In this document: positions 1 through 11,999 of the stretch, piece by piece
How the letters are laid out: every line of letters begins with the position of its first letter
Numbering within the stretch: the stretch's first letter is position 1
Assembly: GCF_018691265.1 (NCBI RefSeq)
Contig: NW_024881322.1
Location: 2,418,001 to 2,482,000, forward strand
DNA length: 64,000 nt
DNA from: Tyto alba
Lineage: Eukaryota > Chordata > Aves > Strigiformes > Tytonidae
Direction: 5' to 3'
The notes under the pieces: generated by a model
The model's input: the letters and a program-made list of their open reading frames with translations, nothing else
The model's database searches: none
Told to the model about the DNA's origin: nothing
Program-made: the position numbers and the translations under genes

Positions 1-1484
1 GGGGGTCATGCAGGAGGAGGGCTGGACTTCTGTGTCCCCCTGTCCTCCCTTGTTGTTCCTCTGTAGTTTGTTCCTAACTTTTCGTAACAGAAAGCTCTTA
101 ATTAGCCTTCTTTGAAGGGCTCTGACTGCCGCTCCCGAAGAGCTCTTTAGGTAAGTCAGGTGTGGGGTGTTCTTCTGTTCTGCGTTATAACACAGCTTGT
201 CAGCTCAGGGATTTCACAGGCTGGTATGGCAAATACTGTTCTTTGTATGTATCCCAGGACCATTACTCTTACAAAGTGCTTTAAATGTATTTTAAAAAAA
301 AGCGGAAGGCAAAACGCTTGTCCAGAAGAGCTTGCACAGTGCTGGTGCTTGTGGATTAAATATGTATAGCATGCAGCTATACTGTGCTAGCAGCTTTTAA
401 TACTGAAACATTCAACATTCCCCTGTGATAAAGGCCGGTGTGGTGCCTGCTTCCTTATATGCTTCTGGATAGGGCATAATGATACTGAGGATGTGACCAA
501 GCAAGCATGCAGCTACAAACAATCCTGCTGTCAGGCAATAAGGTGTTTTTAAGCTTAGGTTTTTCCCTTTCTCAACCTTCCACCTGCCTTGTCTAGACTG
601 AAACCTATTCTGGGAGTTTTCTTATGTTTTATTTTTAAATTGTCTATCAAAGTCCAATGCTTAACAATCATCATAAAAAAAAAAATAACACCAATTACTA
701 TCAAAAATGAATGGACTTCGTACTGAAAGATGCATATGGAAATTGCCTGTGTTACTCAGACCTTTCAATACACTATACAAAGTTCCTCTTTATCAAAAAA
801 AAAAAAAACAAAACAAAACCAAAACCAAAAGGTGTTTCTCATACCACTCGCCTTCTGGACAGTAGCACTGTGACATTCCTGTTCAGTAAAATTTCCCAAA
901 CTCTTCTCCGGTTGAATGCCTGTGCAAAGATGCATGCACCATGGGTGCTGCAAAACAGTACCCCCAAATTCCTGAAAGCACGGGAGGCCACATTTTGTGT
1001 AGGAGCAGAAACGCTAGTCAACTTGTCCCCTTAATAACCTTCTCAAGGGTGGCAATCGTCCACCCCCAGCTGGAAAACCGCTGCTCTCCAGGCTAGGGAT
1101 CAGCTCCAGCTTCCCGGTGTACAAAGTACAGGTACTAGTCATCTTTAGTTCTTATGTAGTATAGAAACCTGATTGCATGAACACCAGTGTAAAGGCAGTT
1201 TGATGGCAGTGGAGTTAATATTCTAAACAATGTTCACAGAAATATAGAAAGCAGAAAAACATGAACATGGGATGGAAGGGAAGTCAGTGTTTGGAAAAAT
1301 CTATCTGCATGCAGCTCGGATAACTGGTGTTTTTCTGTTCATGTATGTTCCTGAATTCTCTTTCCCGTTTTATCATGTTTTGTTCTTTGCTTGGAATTTG
1401 CTGGTTAGTTTTCAAGATGAAGTATGTGAAGAAGGACCAGATGGTTATAGAATCAGGATTGGTGGTAGGCAGTGAGTGAACCGT
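1..1484. other. Non-coding stretch, no gene seen
   Basis: I see no exon, RNA gene or recognisable mobile element here. The only structure is a run of A followed by CAAAA-type units at 795-830. A perfect splice-donor string, AG/GTAAGT, lies at 149-156, but nothing upstream reads as a convincing exon. Confidence 0.6.
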
Positions 1485-1990
1485 TTTATAACATGAACAA
1501 ACTTCAGGTTCTAGCCTGTTTTTTCCTAGATTGCAAAGTCCTCTGTTGAATTTCTGTTTCCCATATGGGTGCCCATAGGCTGAGATCAAGTCACCTTTAA
1601 GCCGTCTCTTTGATGAGTTAAATAAATTGATCATCTTGCATCTCACACTGTGAAGCAAACGCTTTGATCCTTTTGTCATTCTTCTTGCTTTCTCCCTTGC
1701 AACCGCTCTGTTTTTTCCAAGTCTTTCTTAGTATGGAAGTGAGAACTTGGACCTCACAGTTCCTCTACAGTGAGCACCAGAGCCAGAGCCGGCGCTGTAC
1801 GTACCCACCCTCTATCTCCCTTCATCACATTAGCCTCTGGGAGCAGCGTTACACAGGAATTCATGTTCATCTTGTCATTTAGCTTGACCTCGAGGCTTTG
1901 TCAGAGGCACAGCTCAGGGTCAAGCTCACCACCTAGAAAAATGCTCTTTATTCCTTATTCCTAGATGAAAGCCTGTATGCTTTTTAAATA
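1485..1990 (-). mobile_element. Ancient CR1 LINE fragment, C-terminal part of ORF2
   Basis: Read on the minus strand, this is a decayed piece of the reverse-transcriptase ORF (ORF2) of a CR1-clade LINE. The clearest anchor is KRRLKGD at 1590-1610, matching the CR1 block LFSLxKRRLRGDLI near the end of the RT region. The residues before it (LLHSVRCKMINLF) fit the usual SERLKELxLF context. Farther upstream on the minus strand, LNDKMNMNS near 1850-1885 matches the CR1 VDxxLNMSS block. The order and spacing of the blocks are right for a single fragment, but it carries several stops and frame changes and cannot make protein. Its divergence from the younger CR1 at 8922-9665 marks it as much older. 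The family assignment comes from recalled CR1 motifs; subfamily is not determined and both ends are approximate. Confidence 0.8.
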
Positions 1991-4900
1991 GCACATTGTT
2001 TCATTATGTTGATGCCTGAGAGAGCACACTGATGTCAACTTTTATATCAGTTTGATCTGGAGCTCTAGTGAGAATAAATAGTTTTTCTATTTCCACTGAA
2101 ACCAAGGATTGACAGTATATCTGGCAAAAAAAAAAAAAATTACTTTGAGATGCAGGTGAAATGAGAAAAGGATCACGCATGGGATTGGTTTGGTTTTGTG
2201 TGTTTTTTTTTTTTTTAAACCAATCCATTAATTCTAACAGCCTAATTTGGAATATTAGTTTCAAAAGTCAGAGTTCTGGCATTATTTAAGATGGTTGTTT
2301 TGTGTTCCCATGTTTATATAACAGACCTCATGTAACTGAGTATAGAGGGGGGGAAAGAAAATCCTTTGATCCTTCAGCAAAATGTTTTTATGTAAGTAGC
2401 CTTCTCATGGTGAGCTCTGGAAGTCTGGACAGATCATTGTCCATCTGTTTTTACAACTTTCTGTGATCACTATCCAGCAAATGCTGTTTAATCTACAGAG
2501 AATAAACACTTCCAGAGTTGACAATGTGCTTCCCAGGTGCTGAGGGGGAGGGTCACGCAGCCAGGCCGTTAGCTAAAATGTAGGAAAACAGTCATCCAGA
2601 GAAAACAAATATCCACTGAGACTGGAGAGAAGAATCCCTTCTCTTTCATTTCCCTTTCTTTTTAGAAACCAGAGACTCTTTTGGAAGGAAATAAAAAGGC
2701 ATCGCTAACCTGTTCTGTGCTGGAAGGGCTAGTGCAGGAGGAAGGAGAGATGCCAGTGACCTTTAGGATCGGTAGCTCCTTCGTGAAGAGCAAAGGGGTG
2801 CGAAGGAAACGTGTAAATATTTGTGCAGAAGTCTAACGAAACAAATTCCCATAACTGCATTTCCATGTGGAGCACTGTTGGCTGCTGGAAGGGGGGGGAC
2901 TGGAGGCCCAGCACTGCAGCGTGGAAACTGGATCGTGTCATGGCAAGGAGGCTTAGTAGCTGTGGGGCGCTGCCCTCATCTGTGCTGTACCCTCACATCC
3001 ATCCAAAAGGCTGTGCAGCGAGCAGATAACTAGCCCTCGTTATTGTTAATCCCAAGTGCCGTGCCTGGCTAGGCGACATTCAGGTTAGAAATTCTGTCCT
3101 GGTTTTCCTACCCCAGGATAAACTTGCAGGGCTTGGGCTCCCTGGCGCGGGACGTGAGTTGATGGATGCATGTCTTTATGTTACGGCAACAGAAAGGCGC
3201 GTGCCACTGTTGCTGGTGCTGCCCAAACTACGGCGCTGCTGGCTCCTCTCGCTCTCCGTTGTGCGTTTCGTGCACCTTTGTGAGTGCTTCTATTTCTCCT
3301 CACAGGGTTTTCCTCCATGAAAATCCAAAGGGCAATACAGAACCATTGCGTCAAACTTCCTGGGGTGAAATACCCTGCTTCAAATACTCTGCGCTTCTGA
3401 AATGTTCAGAATGTCCAGGATTCTTTCCTTATCTCTCTTAACAGTTCTTCACTCTGAAGTATACAGGACCGTTTATTCCTGGAGGGGTTATTCCCCACGA
3501 TATTCAGGAGACCTCAGTTCCAGGCCTTTTTTGTGAATGTTTTTGGGGTCCCTCTCTACGTGGTTAGCAAGATTGGTGATATGTGTATGGTCCTGCCTTT
3601 GGGGCCAAATTAAATTCTCTGACATCCTTCCATCAAGCACATCAGCTGTGTGCAGCAGGGTTTCTGAAGGGGGAATGGGAGAGGGGATGAAGCAGTTTTT
3701 CTTCTTGACTGCTTCTCTGTGAGCTTTTTGGAAGGCGTGTGACAGGTCTCTACTCTTGATCGGTCCCCAAATACGTAAGAATAAATCTTGTCCAAACAAT
3801 TCCCTTTCTCTAGCTGTGGTGTTCTCAATAGCAAGTTTCCCTCTGAGCTGGGATTCCTTTTGTGTTTTCTTATCCCATATTTAAGGCTTGGCGGTTTTAA
3901 AATGCAAGTAAACGTTTCCCATCTTTGCCTCTAATCCATAAATATCACATATCGTCGAAGCTGCTGAAATTAATCAGTGTAGTGAAGAAACCACATACAC
4001 ACCCCAACTGGCCTTCTTTTATGGCTGGACTAGGCCAACGGCACTGCCTGCCAGCAGTATCCATCACTGCCAAACGCGAGTCTACTGGATGAGCTGCAGT
4101 AGGCTCGTGAAGTATTTTGCCACTACAAGTCAAGCAACAGAATATGAATATTGTCAGGTTCACATTGCAAGAGCCTTATTTGATGAGACCTGCTCCTTCT
4201 TAGAAAATGGCATTTAAAATGGACTGTGAAGCTAGCTCAGGACTGAAGGGTCTTGTGGATCTGACTGAAAGGCTGTATAAACTAAAAACTGCTCATATGA
4301 GATGTAAAATCTTGGAAAATTCCACCCCCTGAATGTGGCTGAGTCAAGTTCAGGGTCAGATCACTTCCATTCTGGACAAGAAAAGTCGTACCCGTTCCTT
4401 GTCACCTGGGAACACCAAACAACTGAGATTACTGGGGTTTGTTCTGGTTTGCTAATCAAGGTGGGAGATATAACTACTTTTTGTTTATCGTGCCTTAGGG
4501 TACTTAGAACTGCATCAACTGTTTCCATCTTGCTAATTATCTATAGTAAGGAACAATAATGAACCCTTTTAAATAAGTCCTGCTGTCATTTTGTTATCTG
4601 TATGTATTCTTCTAGCCTGTCACAATTTTCTGTTAATCTAGAGGATATTCTTTATTCACCATTATGAAGTTTAAAAACAGTAATGAACAAAGATAATTTG
4701 TGAATTACATCACTTCAGAACAGACCTTTGAGGTTTAACTGCGAGGCCAAAGTCAGAAGGCACTGATTTTGACACAAGGTGCTTTATCATCTGCAGAGCT
4801 AAAGTTCTATTTCCTCTTTGAAGGCTGGGAGATGCCTGCTGAGAACTAGTTCATGTCAGGTTGACCTTACCAGCAAGAGACACTGTGAGCAAAGGTCTTT

Positions 4901-5859
4901 AAAAGGGGTACTGATGAAACATTTATTTACCTCGCAGTTACTTATAGTACTTTGAGACATAACCTCCTTGCAGAACCTCATTAGGTTCATAGAAGGGTAA
5001 AGGAAAGAATAGGGGAAAACTACTTTGTCCTGTCAATACATATTATTTAGATTTAATGTCTAAATGTGTACATATATGTGTGTGTATATAGACACAGAGC
5101 TCTGGAAAGAGAGAGGACTATTTAACCATTATTTTACTAAATAATTTAAAATGGCAAAATGCTTGCCAAAGGATGCAGGGCTCTGGTGTCGAGCGTGTCG
5201 CCTCAAAAATACTCCAAGCATGACCCACAGTGCTGATACAGAAACAAGATATACATCTGCTACTTCAGATTTTGTGCCTTCTCTCTGGGCTGCGAGGGCA
5301 TGGATGACACAGTGGATAGTACCGTCCCCCCCAAGATTAAGAGGTGACATGGCCGACTGGATTCCAGTTTGGGGGAGCGTGGATGCTTTTCCGTGCTCTG
5401 TTGCTTGTCTGCTGTGTGACAGTGGTCGACTCGTGTCTTCTCACCATCTTTGTTACTCCCTCCAGATTTTATCAGTTTCTTACTTTCGGCTTTCAGATGC
5501 TTTGTTACTTTCTGTCTATGGAGGGCATACACAGAGCAGCACTGTTCTTGGCTTCAGTTACTGTAGCATAAATATTAGTGAAGAGAGAGAAGCACTTCTC
5601 TCTGGTTGTGACTCTGTGCTGCTTCCATTGCACTCGAGGGGATACTGCGGCCAGGCTGACGCGAAATTTGGAGACGGATAGAAAGAAAAAGGGCTTTTCT
5701 CAAAGCGATCCCCCCTGATCCCTTGGCACGGTGTGGATCCTGCCGTTGGGAAGCGGGGCGTTAGCTTCCTGTGCGTGATGGAGCTGGTGGCTCTGCTGGT
5801 AATACACCTGCTTAAGTGCTTTTCGCTGGATCGCAGCCTGAGCAAATCGCGAATTCCTT
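1991..5859. other. Non-coding stretch, no gene seen
   Basis: This is AT-rich unique-looking DNA. It holds poly-A at about 2126-2139, poly-T at about 2201-2217 and a short TG/TA-rich run near 5068-5091. The longest open frame (5151-5681, 176 residues) shows no domain, no repeat-derived motif and no coding-like composition, and I do not call it a gene. Confidence 0.55.
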
Positions 5860-6310
5860 ATCCTCTCGTATCTACACTACGGCGCGCTTCAGAGCCGTAG
5901 CAAGGCGTTTTGGTGTCTGGGATAACACCTTGTACTTGGCAGCTCTCCTGCTCCCCCGGCGTGGTCTCCGGAGTGTCAGCACCTGGGATGGGGGAGGCTC
6001 GGGAAGCCAGCACCAGCCGCAGGGCAAGCTGCTGCAGCTCACCTGCGCGGCTGCCTGGCTCCCGGCCCCGCCGCTGCGCCCGTCTGCCCCTCTGCCTTCG
6101 TCTGGAGAGAAGCACAACTGGTCAGGGAGGGCACTGCTTTTGCCATTTAGAAGGGACTGCTCTCGCTCCCTGTGTGAAAAGGTTTGGGCCGCGGCCAGAG
6201 GCAGGCTGCTGGGATGCTCCCACTGCCCGGGTTGATGCCCCTTCTACGCCTGGCCCTGCCTTTCCCCCGGAGGTTGCCCTTCCCTGCCCCAAGCCCTGCC
6301 TCTGTTGACG
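5860..6310. other. GC- and CpG-enriched patch
   Basis: This patch is clearly richer in G, C and CpG than the DNA on either side. It contains a short perfect stem-loop: arms CTACGGC at 5877-5883 and GCCGTAG at 5894-5900 around a 10-base loop. At its right edge is a perfect cAMP-response element, TGACGTCA, at 6306-6313. Overlapping frames are open only because GC-rich DNA has few stops; none carries a known domain. It could be a small CpG island or regulatory element, or simply a local GC rise. Evidence for function is composition only. Confidence 0.35.
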
Positions 6311-8921
6311 TCAAAAACTCACAATCTGTTTGTGAGCAGTCCCTACTTACGAGGAGGAAGTTTTACGTGGCATGATCTTATTTATTTAGACTGCTCCCAA
6401 ATCCACCATTACGGTTGATCCATGTATAGAGCAGTCCCGTAACTCCTATAGTTCTGACAGTAAGTCCTTGTGGGTATGTCTACCTCCAGGAAAGCCTTTG
6501 AGATGATTGAAATGTAATTAAAAAGTGAAGACCAGATGTTCCTTCCCAGACTATGTTTTCAAGATCGCAAAAGTCCTTTCAAAAGGGAGGAGAGGGAAGA
6601 GAAACAAGATAAAACCTCTGCTGCTCTGCTTTAACAAGGGAATTTCCTAAAGAATATACAAGGAAAATCTGGATTTTGTTGTTTTTTTGTTTTGTTTTGT
6701 TGTTTTTTTTTTTTTTTTCCTCTTCTTCCACACTGAAGTTTGTAAGGAGTTTGAAATGGTAATAAAACAAAGTGGACTTTCCGTTCCATTGTGCAAAGCC
6801 AGCAGATGTGTTTTTCCCCAGTGCACCTGCTTTGTTGCTCAGCCTTTCCAGAGAGGGGAAAAAAAAAAAAAAAAAAAAAAGCTGATTTTTGTGCTGGAAC
6901 AGTGCCTTACTAGTATTTTTTTTTTTTTTTTCTGGAATTTACTGCAATGAAAATGTTTTCTTGGATATACTTTTGAAAAATCTTTCATTCCATTGTATAA
7001 AGGCAAATAAAGATGTGGAGGAGTTGGGGGAGAGAACCCACACAGATCGAAAGCAAAAGAGAATGTTTGAATAGATGCAAATCCTCTATAATAAAACTGT
7101 GAGGAAACACAGAACAATAATGTAATTATGGCGTGGAACTTGCAAATTAGTCAAGATATGCTCCTGACATCTTTAAACAAGCCACTTCCTATACAGACAG
7201 AGGATGACTTGATAGATTGAGGTTTCTTCTAAGTATTTAGTTTTATTTTGTGGTCTGTGTTTTATGTTGTCCTCATGTACAGGCTTTGACAAGCAAAAGC
7301 CCTGTCAAAGAGGTTTTTTTCCAGGATGGTATGATAATGTTTTGTGTCTTGCAGACAGCAAATACGTAGGCAAACTTTACAGGTGTTTGCTTACTATCTT
7401 TATAAAAGGATAGGGACAGATGTGTTATTTATTTTACTAATTTAATCTGACTTCTAAAATTCAGGTGCTACTAAATGTCCTACAAACCATTCCAGGACAT
7501 ACTAAGTCTACTTTATGTCCGACAAATATGTTGTTCGTTACTCTAATCAGCACACACATTTGCCATGTCCATGAAAGCAGATCTTGGTTAATGGTCACTA
7601 GGACCACATTGCTATAAGTTCTGTTTCAAAGTGGGACCTACAATAACTTGATTTTTTTTTCAAGGTTATGGTACTTTTCAGGACAACTGTGAAAACTATT
7701 ATGTTCTCATTAATAAAACTAGATTTGGTCATTCCATTTTTATTTTTTAAAATAAGAGGAAATGATTAACCAATCCAATTTCACACTACCGGAAGAGTAT
7801 AAATACTTGAGTAAGATTTCTCTGGAAGTAGCACTAGTACTCCCACAGAAATCATGAAGGAATTTTTAGCAACTGGATCGGTGTGGTGGTTTCTTAAACT
7901 GATGCTTCAAAGCATTCAACGCTTCTGTCCGGGGGCAGCAGTGAGCAGTCAACCTCTCTATCCTTCAGTAGCCTCAGTGACGACTGAAAGGTGTTGTATG
8001 TTAGAAGCAATGTCCAAGAAGGTAAGAACAATGCTGGAGTGAGGCAAGGGGACCAAAATGATTACTGACCCTGAACTCCTCATTCACTTGATTCATCTTT
8101 AGATCAGCTTAATCCCATTAAACTCATAGAGAAAAATGGGTCTGCTGTTTTCAGCTGGGCAGCGTTTACTGAGCTGAGCTAAGAACTGTAGGGCTTTGCC
8201 CAAGTCTAACATTCAGGTTGTGTCTACAGTAGGAAGCAGAATGGACTAATGGGACCAGATCTGGGGAGAGAAATAGTGCTGTAGAGCTGACCTCCACATT
8301 GTGCATTTCAGTGGGGTTTTATTTTTGCACTAGTTCTTGCCAGGTCCTGTAAGGCTGAGTGCTTGGTAGTGGTGAAAATACATCAAGTGTAGTCCTGAAC
8401 TGAAATTCTGGGTAAATTTAATTTGAAAAAAAAAAAAAAAAAAAACAAAAAAACTGCATTCCTGTGCTCCACAACCACTCTCTGATATGAACCAGCACAT
8501 GGCAAGTGGGAATAATTAGGACATTTACATCAAAGACACATTTCTGATTCACACTGAAATGCAAATGTAGATGCAACTTCAGTGAGCTTTGTGCCTGTTT
8601 ATACTCAGGCTACTTTGCACCTCTTGGAAAATGTGAAGGAAAGAAGTGAGAGTAGATTAGGCTGTGGTAATAACTGCACACTGGGCAAGTGAGAATCAAA
8701 GCTCGTAATTGCCTTAATTTATGTTGTAAATAACTTCATACAGCCATTATCGGGAAAAGAGCTTAATAGAGCAAGTAGATTGCTTTATAAGGTTAAAAGG
8801 AAATACCGGATCGTCTTTTGCCTGTATCATTATCTGTTCATCACAGTGCAGACTCTGTTAGTTACGTGAGCCCTTGATGCGTGATGTCCCTTTGGAACAA
8901 AATTCCTTCTCAATATATTGT
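6311..8921. other. Non-coding stretch with homopolymer tracts
   Basis: I see no gene. It holds a T-rich tract with TTTTG units at 6673-6718, a 22-base A run at 6859-6880, a 16-base T run at 6916-6931, and A-rich DNA at 8426-8453. Two imperfect copies of a roughly 20-base block, 40 bases apart, begin near 7468 and 7508. Confidence 0.55.
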
Positions 8922-9665
8922 AGAATCACAGAATGGTTTGGGTTGGAAGGGACCTTAAAGACCATCCAGTCCCAATCCTCCTGCCCTGGGCAGGGCCCCC
9001 TTCCCCCAGCCCAGGGGGCTCCCAGCCCCGTCCAACCTGGCCTTGAACCCTTCCAGGGAGGGGGCACCCACAGCTGCTCTGGGCACCCCGGGCCAGCGCC
9101 TCACCCCCCAAACAGGGAACAATTTCTTCCTAATATCTAATATAAACCTACCCACTTTCAGTTTAAAGCTATTACTCCTTGTCCTGTCATTACATGCCCT
9201 TGTAAAAAGTCCCTCCCCCCCTTCCCTGCCCCCCCTTTAAGCCCTGGGAGGCCACTCTCAGGGTCCCCCCGGAGCCTTCTCTTCTCCAGGCTGAACCCCC
9301 CCAACTCTCTCAGCCCGGCCCCCCAGGGGAGCTGCTCCAGCCCCCCCAGCATCTCCGTGGCCTCCTCTGGCCCCGCTCGAGCAGCTCCGGGTCCTTCTGC
9401 TGTTGGGGGCCCCCGAGCTGGCCCCAGCACTGCAGGGGGGTCTCCCCAGAGCGGAGCAGAGGGGGACAATCCCCTCCCTGGCCCTGCTGCCCCCCCTGCT
9501 CTGGCTGCAGCCCAGGACACGGGTGGGTTCTGGGCTGCGAGCGCACGGGGCTGCCTCACGGGCAGTTTTCCCCCCACCAACACCCCCAAGTCCTTCTCCT
9601 CAGGGCTGCTCCCAATCTCCTCCTCACCCAGCCTGGATTTGTGCTTGGGATATTGCAGCATGTAC
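8922..9665 (-). mobile_element. CR1 LINE, 5'-truncated copy with the 3' end present
   Basis: This is a truncated avian CR1 retrotransposon on the minus strand. Its 3' end is at about 8922, where the plus strand reads AGAATCACAGAATGG, the reverse of the typical CR1 terminus. ORF2 C-terminal blocks are visible in order on the minus strand: RLGEEEIGSSPEEKDLGVLV near 9575-9635, LRELGGFSLEKRRLRGD (KRRLRGD at 9263-9283), GRFILDIRKK at 9123-9152, then APSLEGFKARLDG near 9030-9070. These blocks lie in different minus frames. An extra segment near 9310-9500, with QQKDPELLERGQRR, reads only in the third frame, so the copy is frameshifted several times and dead. The 5' side ends near 9660 inside ORF2, the usual CR1 truncation. 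I see no target-site duplication, as is normal for CR1. The copy is far more GC-rich than its surroundings. Exact ends are uncertain by about 10-20 bases. Confidence 0.93.
9211..9235 (-). other. G-quadruplex-capable tract within the CR1
   Basis: The plus strand has four C runs of three or more separated by one or two bases, so the minus strand, which is the CR1 sense strand, fits the G3+N1-7 quadruplex pattern. Seen directly in the sequence; folding is not tested. Confidence 0.6.
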
Positions 9666-11080
9666 TGTCTAAAATGACAGTTATCTAAAAGCAGGGAGGA
9701 AGAAAAATGTGTAGTGCCTGCCATCGTGTCTCTTCACACAGGGTGTGGGCTGAGGACCTGCAGAGTTCAAAGTGGTGGGGGTACGGCCTGAGCTGAGGTG
9801 CTAAGGGCTCGGGGTGAGTAGGGTTGCAGGCTTGTGGACTCCAGCACACAGGGGGATTTAATATACGTTCCCTGGAGGACTGCTGTAGTGGTTTTGTACC
9901 TTACCTTCTAAGGATTTGGGGAGTTTTGTGAAGAGGGGTGTGTCCAGGTACTCAAAGACTAAATCATGAAGTGTAGTTAGGTGTCCTGTGTGGTGCCAGA
10001 GCTAGCCCGTGACAAAGAAGTAAGCAGAGTTAAGATGCCGTTTTCCTCTGGCCTCCTTTCTTAAGTAGACTAAAATTCTTTTGCAAATTGTAGCTATTTA
10101 TAAGAGAATCTCATCTGGGCTGTCTCTCCTTAGATTTGCTATCATGGCAGTCCCCTGGCTCCCAAAAGCTGTGCTCTAATCAACCTCATTGACACCTCTA
10201 ATTAAATGAGGAGACAGGAGGCTGAAGAAGTGAAAAAGATGATAAAGTAACAAGGAGGCCTTCAAAACAAAGCTCAGAAGTCTCTGGAGCCACTCCTGAC
10301 AGAAGATTGTCAATTCCTGAGTTCTCAGGATTAAAAAAAAAAAAAATGGGGGGAAAAAAAAAATAAAATCAGACATTTGCTTATTTTATGATGGTTGGCT
10401 GCTGCATGTGTTCTTCCCCCGGTATTTTATATCAGTGCTGTAGATTACTGTGGTGGAGAGTATCACCATAGACCTCCGTGTCATTTGGAGCATCACAGTC
10501 CTATCTTAGAATGTAAAATATTTTGAAATGTGCAAGCCCAATCTGAACCTCCTCCTCCTTTTCCCTCTCAAGTCCGGTTTGTTTCAGCTCTACATCTTAT
10601 CTCTCTCAGCTTCTTCATTCCTCCCCAGCTTCTTTGAGTCCCAGATGCTAAAATACCTGCTGAAACAAATTTTGATAATGGTTTAGAAAATAAATGCTTT
10701 GCAAAGAGTTGAGGGAGAGGAGAAGGGGTGACCTTTGTTAAATTTGTGGCTGGTTTGGGAAATAACCAGTCCCAGATGCTTAATGGAAAAAACTTGAGAG
10801 CTTCCAAACTTCCTCAGAGCCACCGATTTCACAGTGCAAGGCAGTGCCGGTGTGTGTGTGCGTTTTCACTGGATGTGTTAACCCTGAAGCAAGAAACCTA
10901 AAATAAATCAGAGCTGTAAGTTCACTAACTGCCTTAGGTTGAATTCCTTATGTATTTGTAGTAGATAGCTCAGAGGGAGGCTCTCTGTTCTTCCTTCTGC
11001 AGAACACGTTGGGTGGTAGAGGACAACAGGCGCTGCGGGTGGGTGCGTGTTGCCGTGGCTGCTTGTCTCTTGCTTCCTTT

Positions 11081-11104
11081 CCCCCCCCCCCACCCCCCCC
11101 CCCC
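11081..11104. repeat. Poly-C tract
   Basis: Twenty-four bases, all C except one A at position 11092. It is quadruplex-prone on the minus strand and is a likely spot for length error in assembly. Confidence 0.9.
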
Positions 11105-11981
11105 TATTTTTAATGCTTTTCCTGCAAATTGCAGAAGTCCTCAGCAGCTCTCCTTTGAGCGTGCTGCCAAAGGTGTGGATGCATGTATATGGAGGGTACT
11201 GCCAGGACTGCCTGGCTTCCCACCTTTGCTCCTGAGGGGATTTTTGATGCAACTCCAGCTATTTCTACCAGTGTAACCCTGTAGCCTGCCCTCCTGGGCC
11301 AGGGATGCTGACTTCAGCTGCCCAGGCTGGGCCCTGTCTGTCTCTCTCACCCAAAATCTGCTGAGACTTCCTTTGCATTGGTATATGGGCACTAGCTTCC
11401 TATCCTTACCTGAAAGCAGATGTAGGTATTTAGGACAAGAGGATTTGTTCTCTAATTTTAAAATCAGGGTTTTAATAGTCTGTGCCACAGGTTGACATGT
11501 GTTGCTTCCTGATTTTCCCGGTATCCTTTCCAGCCTTCAGCCCCCTGCTTACTGCCTGTCTCGGGACAGGGTTGTGCAATTTTTCCATGTTTGGATTTGA
11601 ATACCCCGAGCAGGAGCACGTGTCGGTGATTATCTCAGCAGGTCTAATTTGGACTCAGCACCTGCAGCTCTCTGCCCTCGGGGAGCACCATAAATGGTGA
11701 CCGTCATAAATAGCAAAAACCTTGCTTAAACCCGAGTAGTATTCTCGGAGTACCAAAACACTGAAGAAAGCACAGATGTAAACATGTCCTTTATGTTTTA
11801 GGAGCAGGAGGAGTTCCTTCAGATTTTCAGTGCTCTCTGCCACGTGTAATCTTGAGCAGCACCTGAAAATGGCTTCCTGCTTCCTCTCCCCTTCTTACCA
11901 AAATTTTTGAACCGCTGTTCTCTCTCTCAATCTCTACACTTCTTCATGCAAACTTGTGCTTGCACTGGGGATGGAATACAG

Positions 11982-11999
11982 CCCCCCCCCCCCCCCCCC
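11982..11999. repeat. Poly-C tract
   Basis: Eighteen consecutive C bases ending in CGACGG. Likely length-variable and hard to sequence. Confidence 0.9.

Noticed and set aside
149..156. Perfect splice-donor string AG/GTAAGT near the left edge
   Set aside because: No upstream open frame or conservation evidence supports an exon, and the octamer occurs by chance at this scale.
5151..5681. 176-residue open frame on plus
   Set aside because: No domain, signal, repeat or coding-like pattern; length is within chance for a 64-kb window.
9158..9724. 188-residue open frame on minus
   Set aside because: It is CR1 ORF2 sequence mixed with out-of-frame translation; the blocks switch frame, so it is not a host gene.
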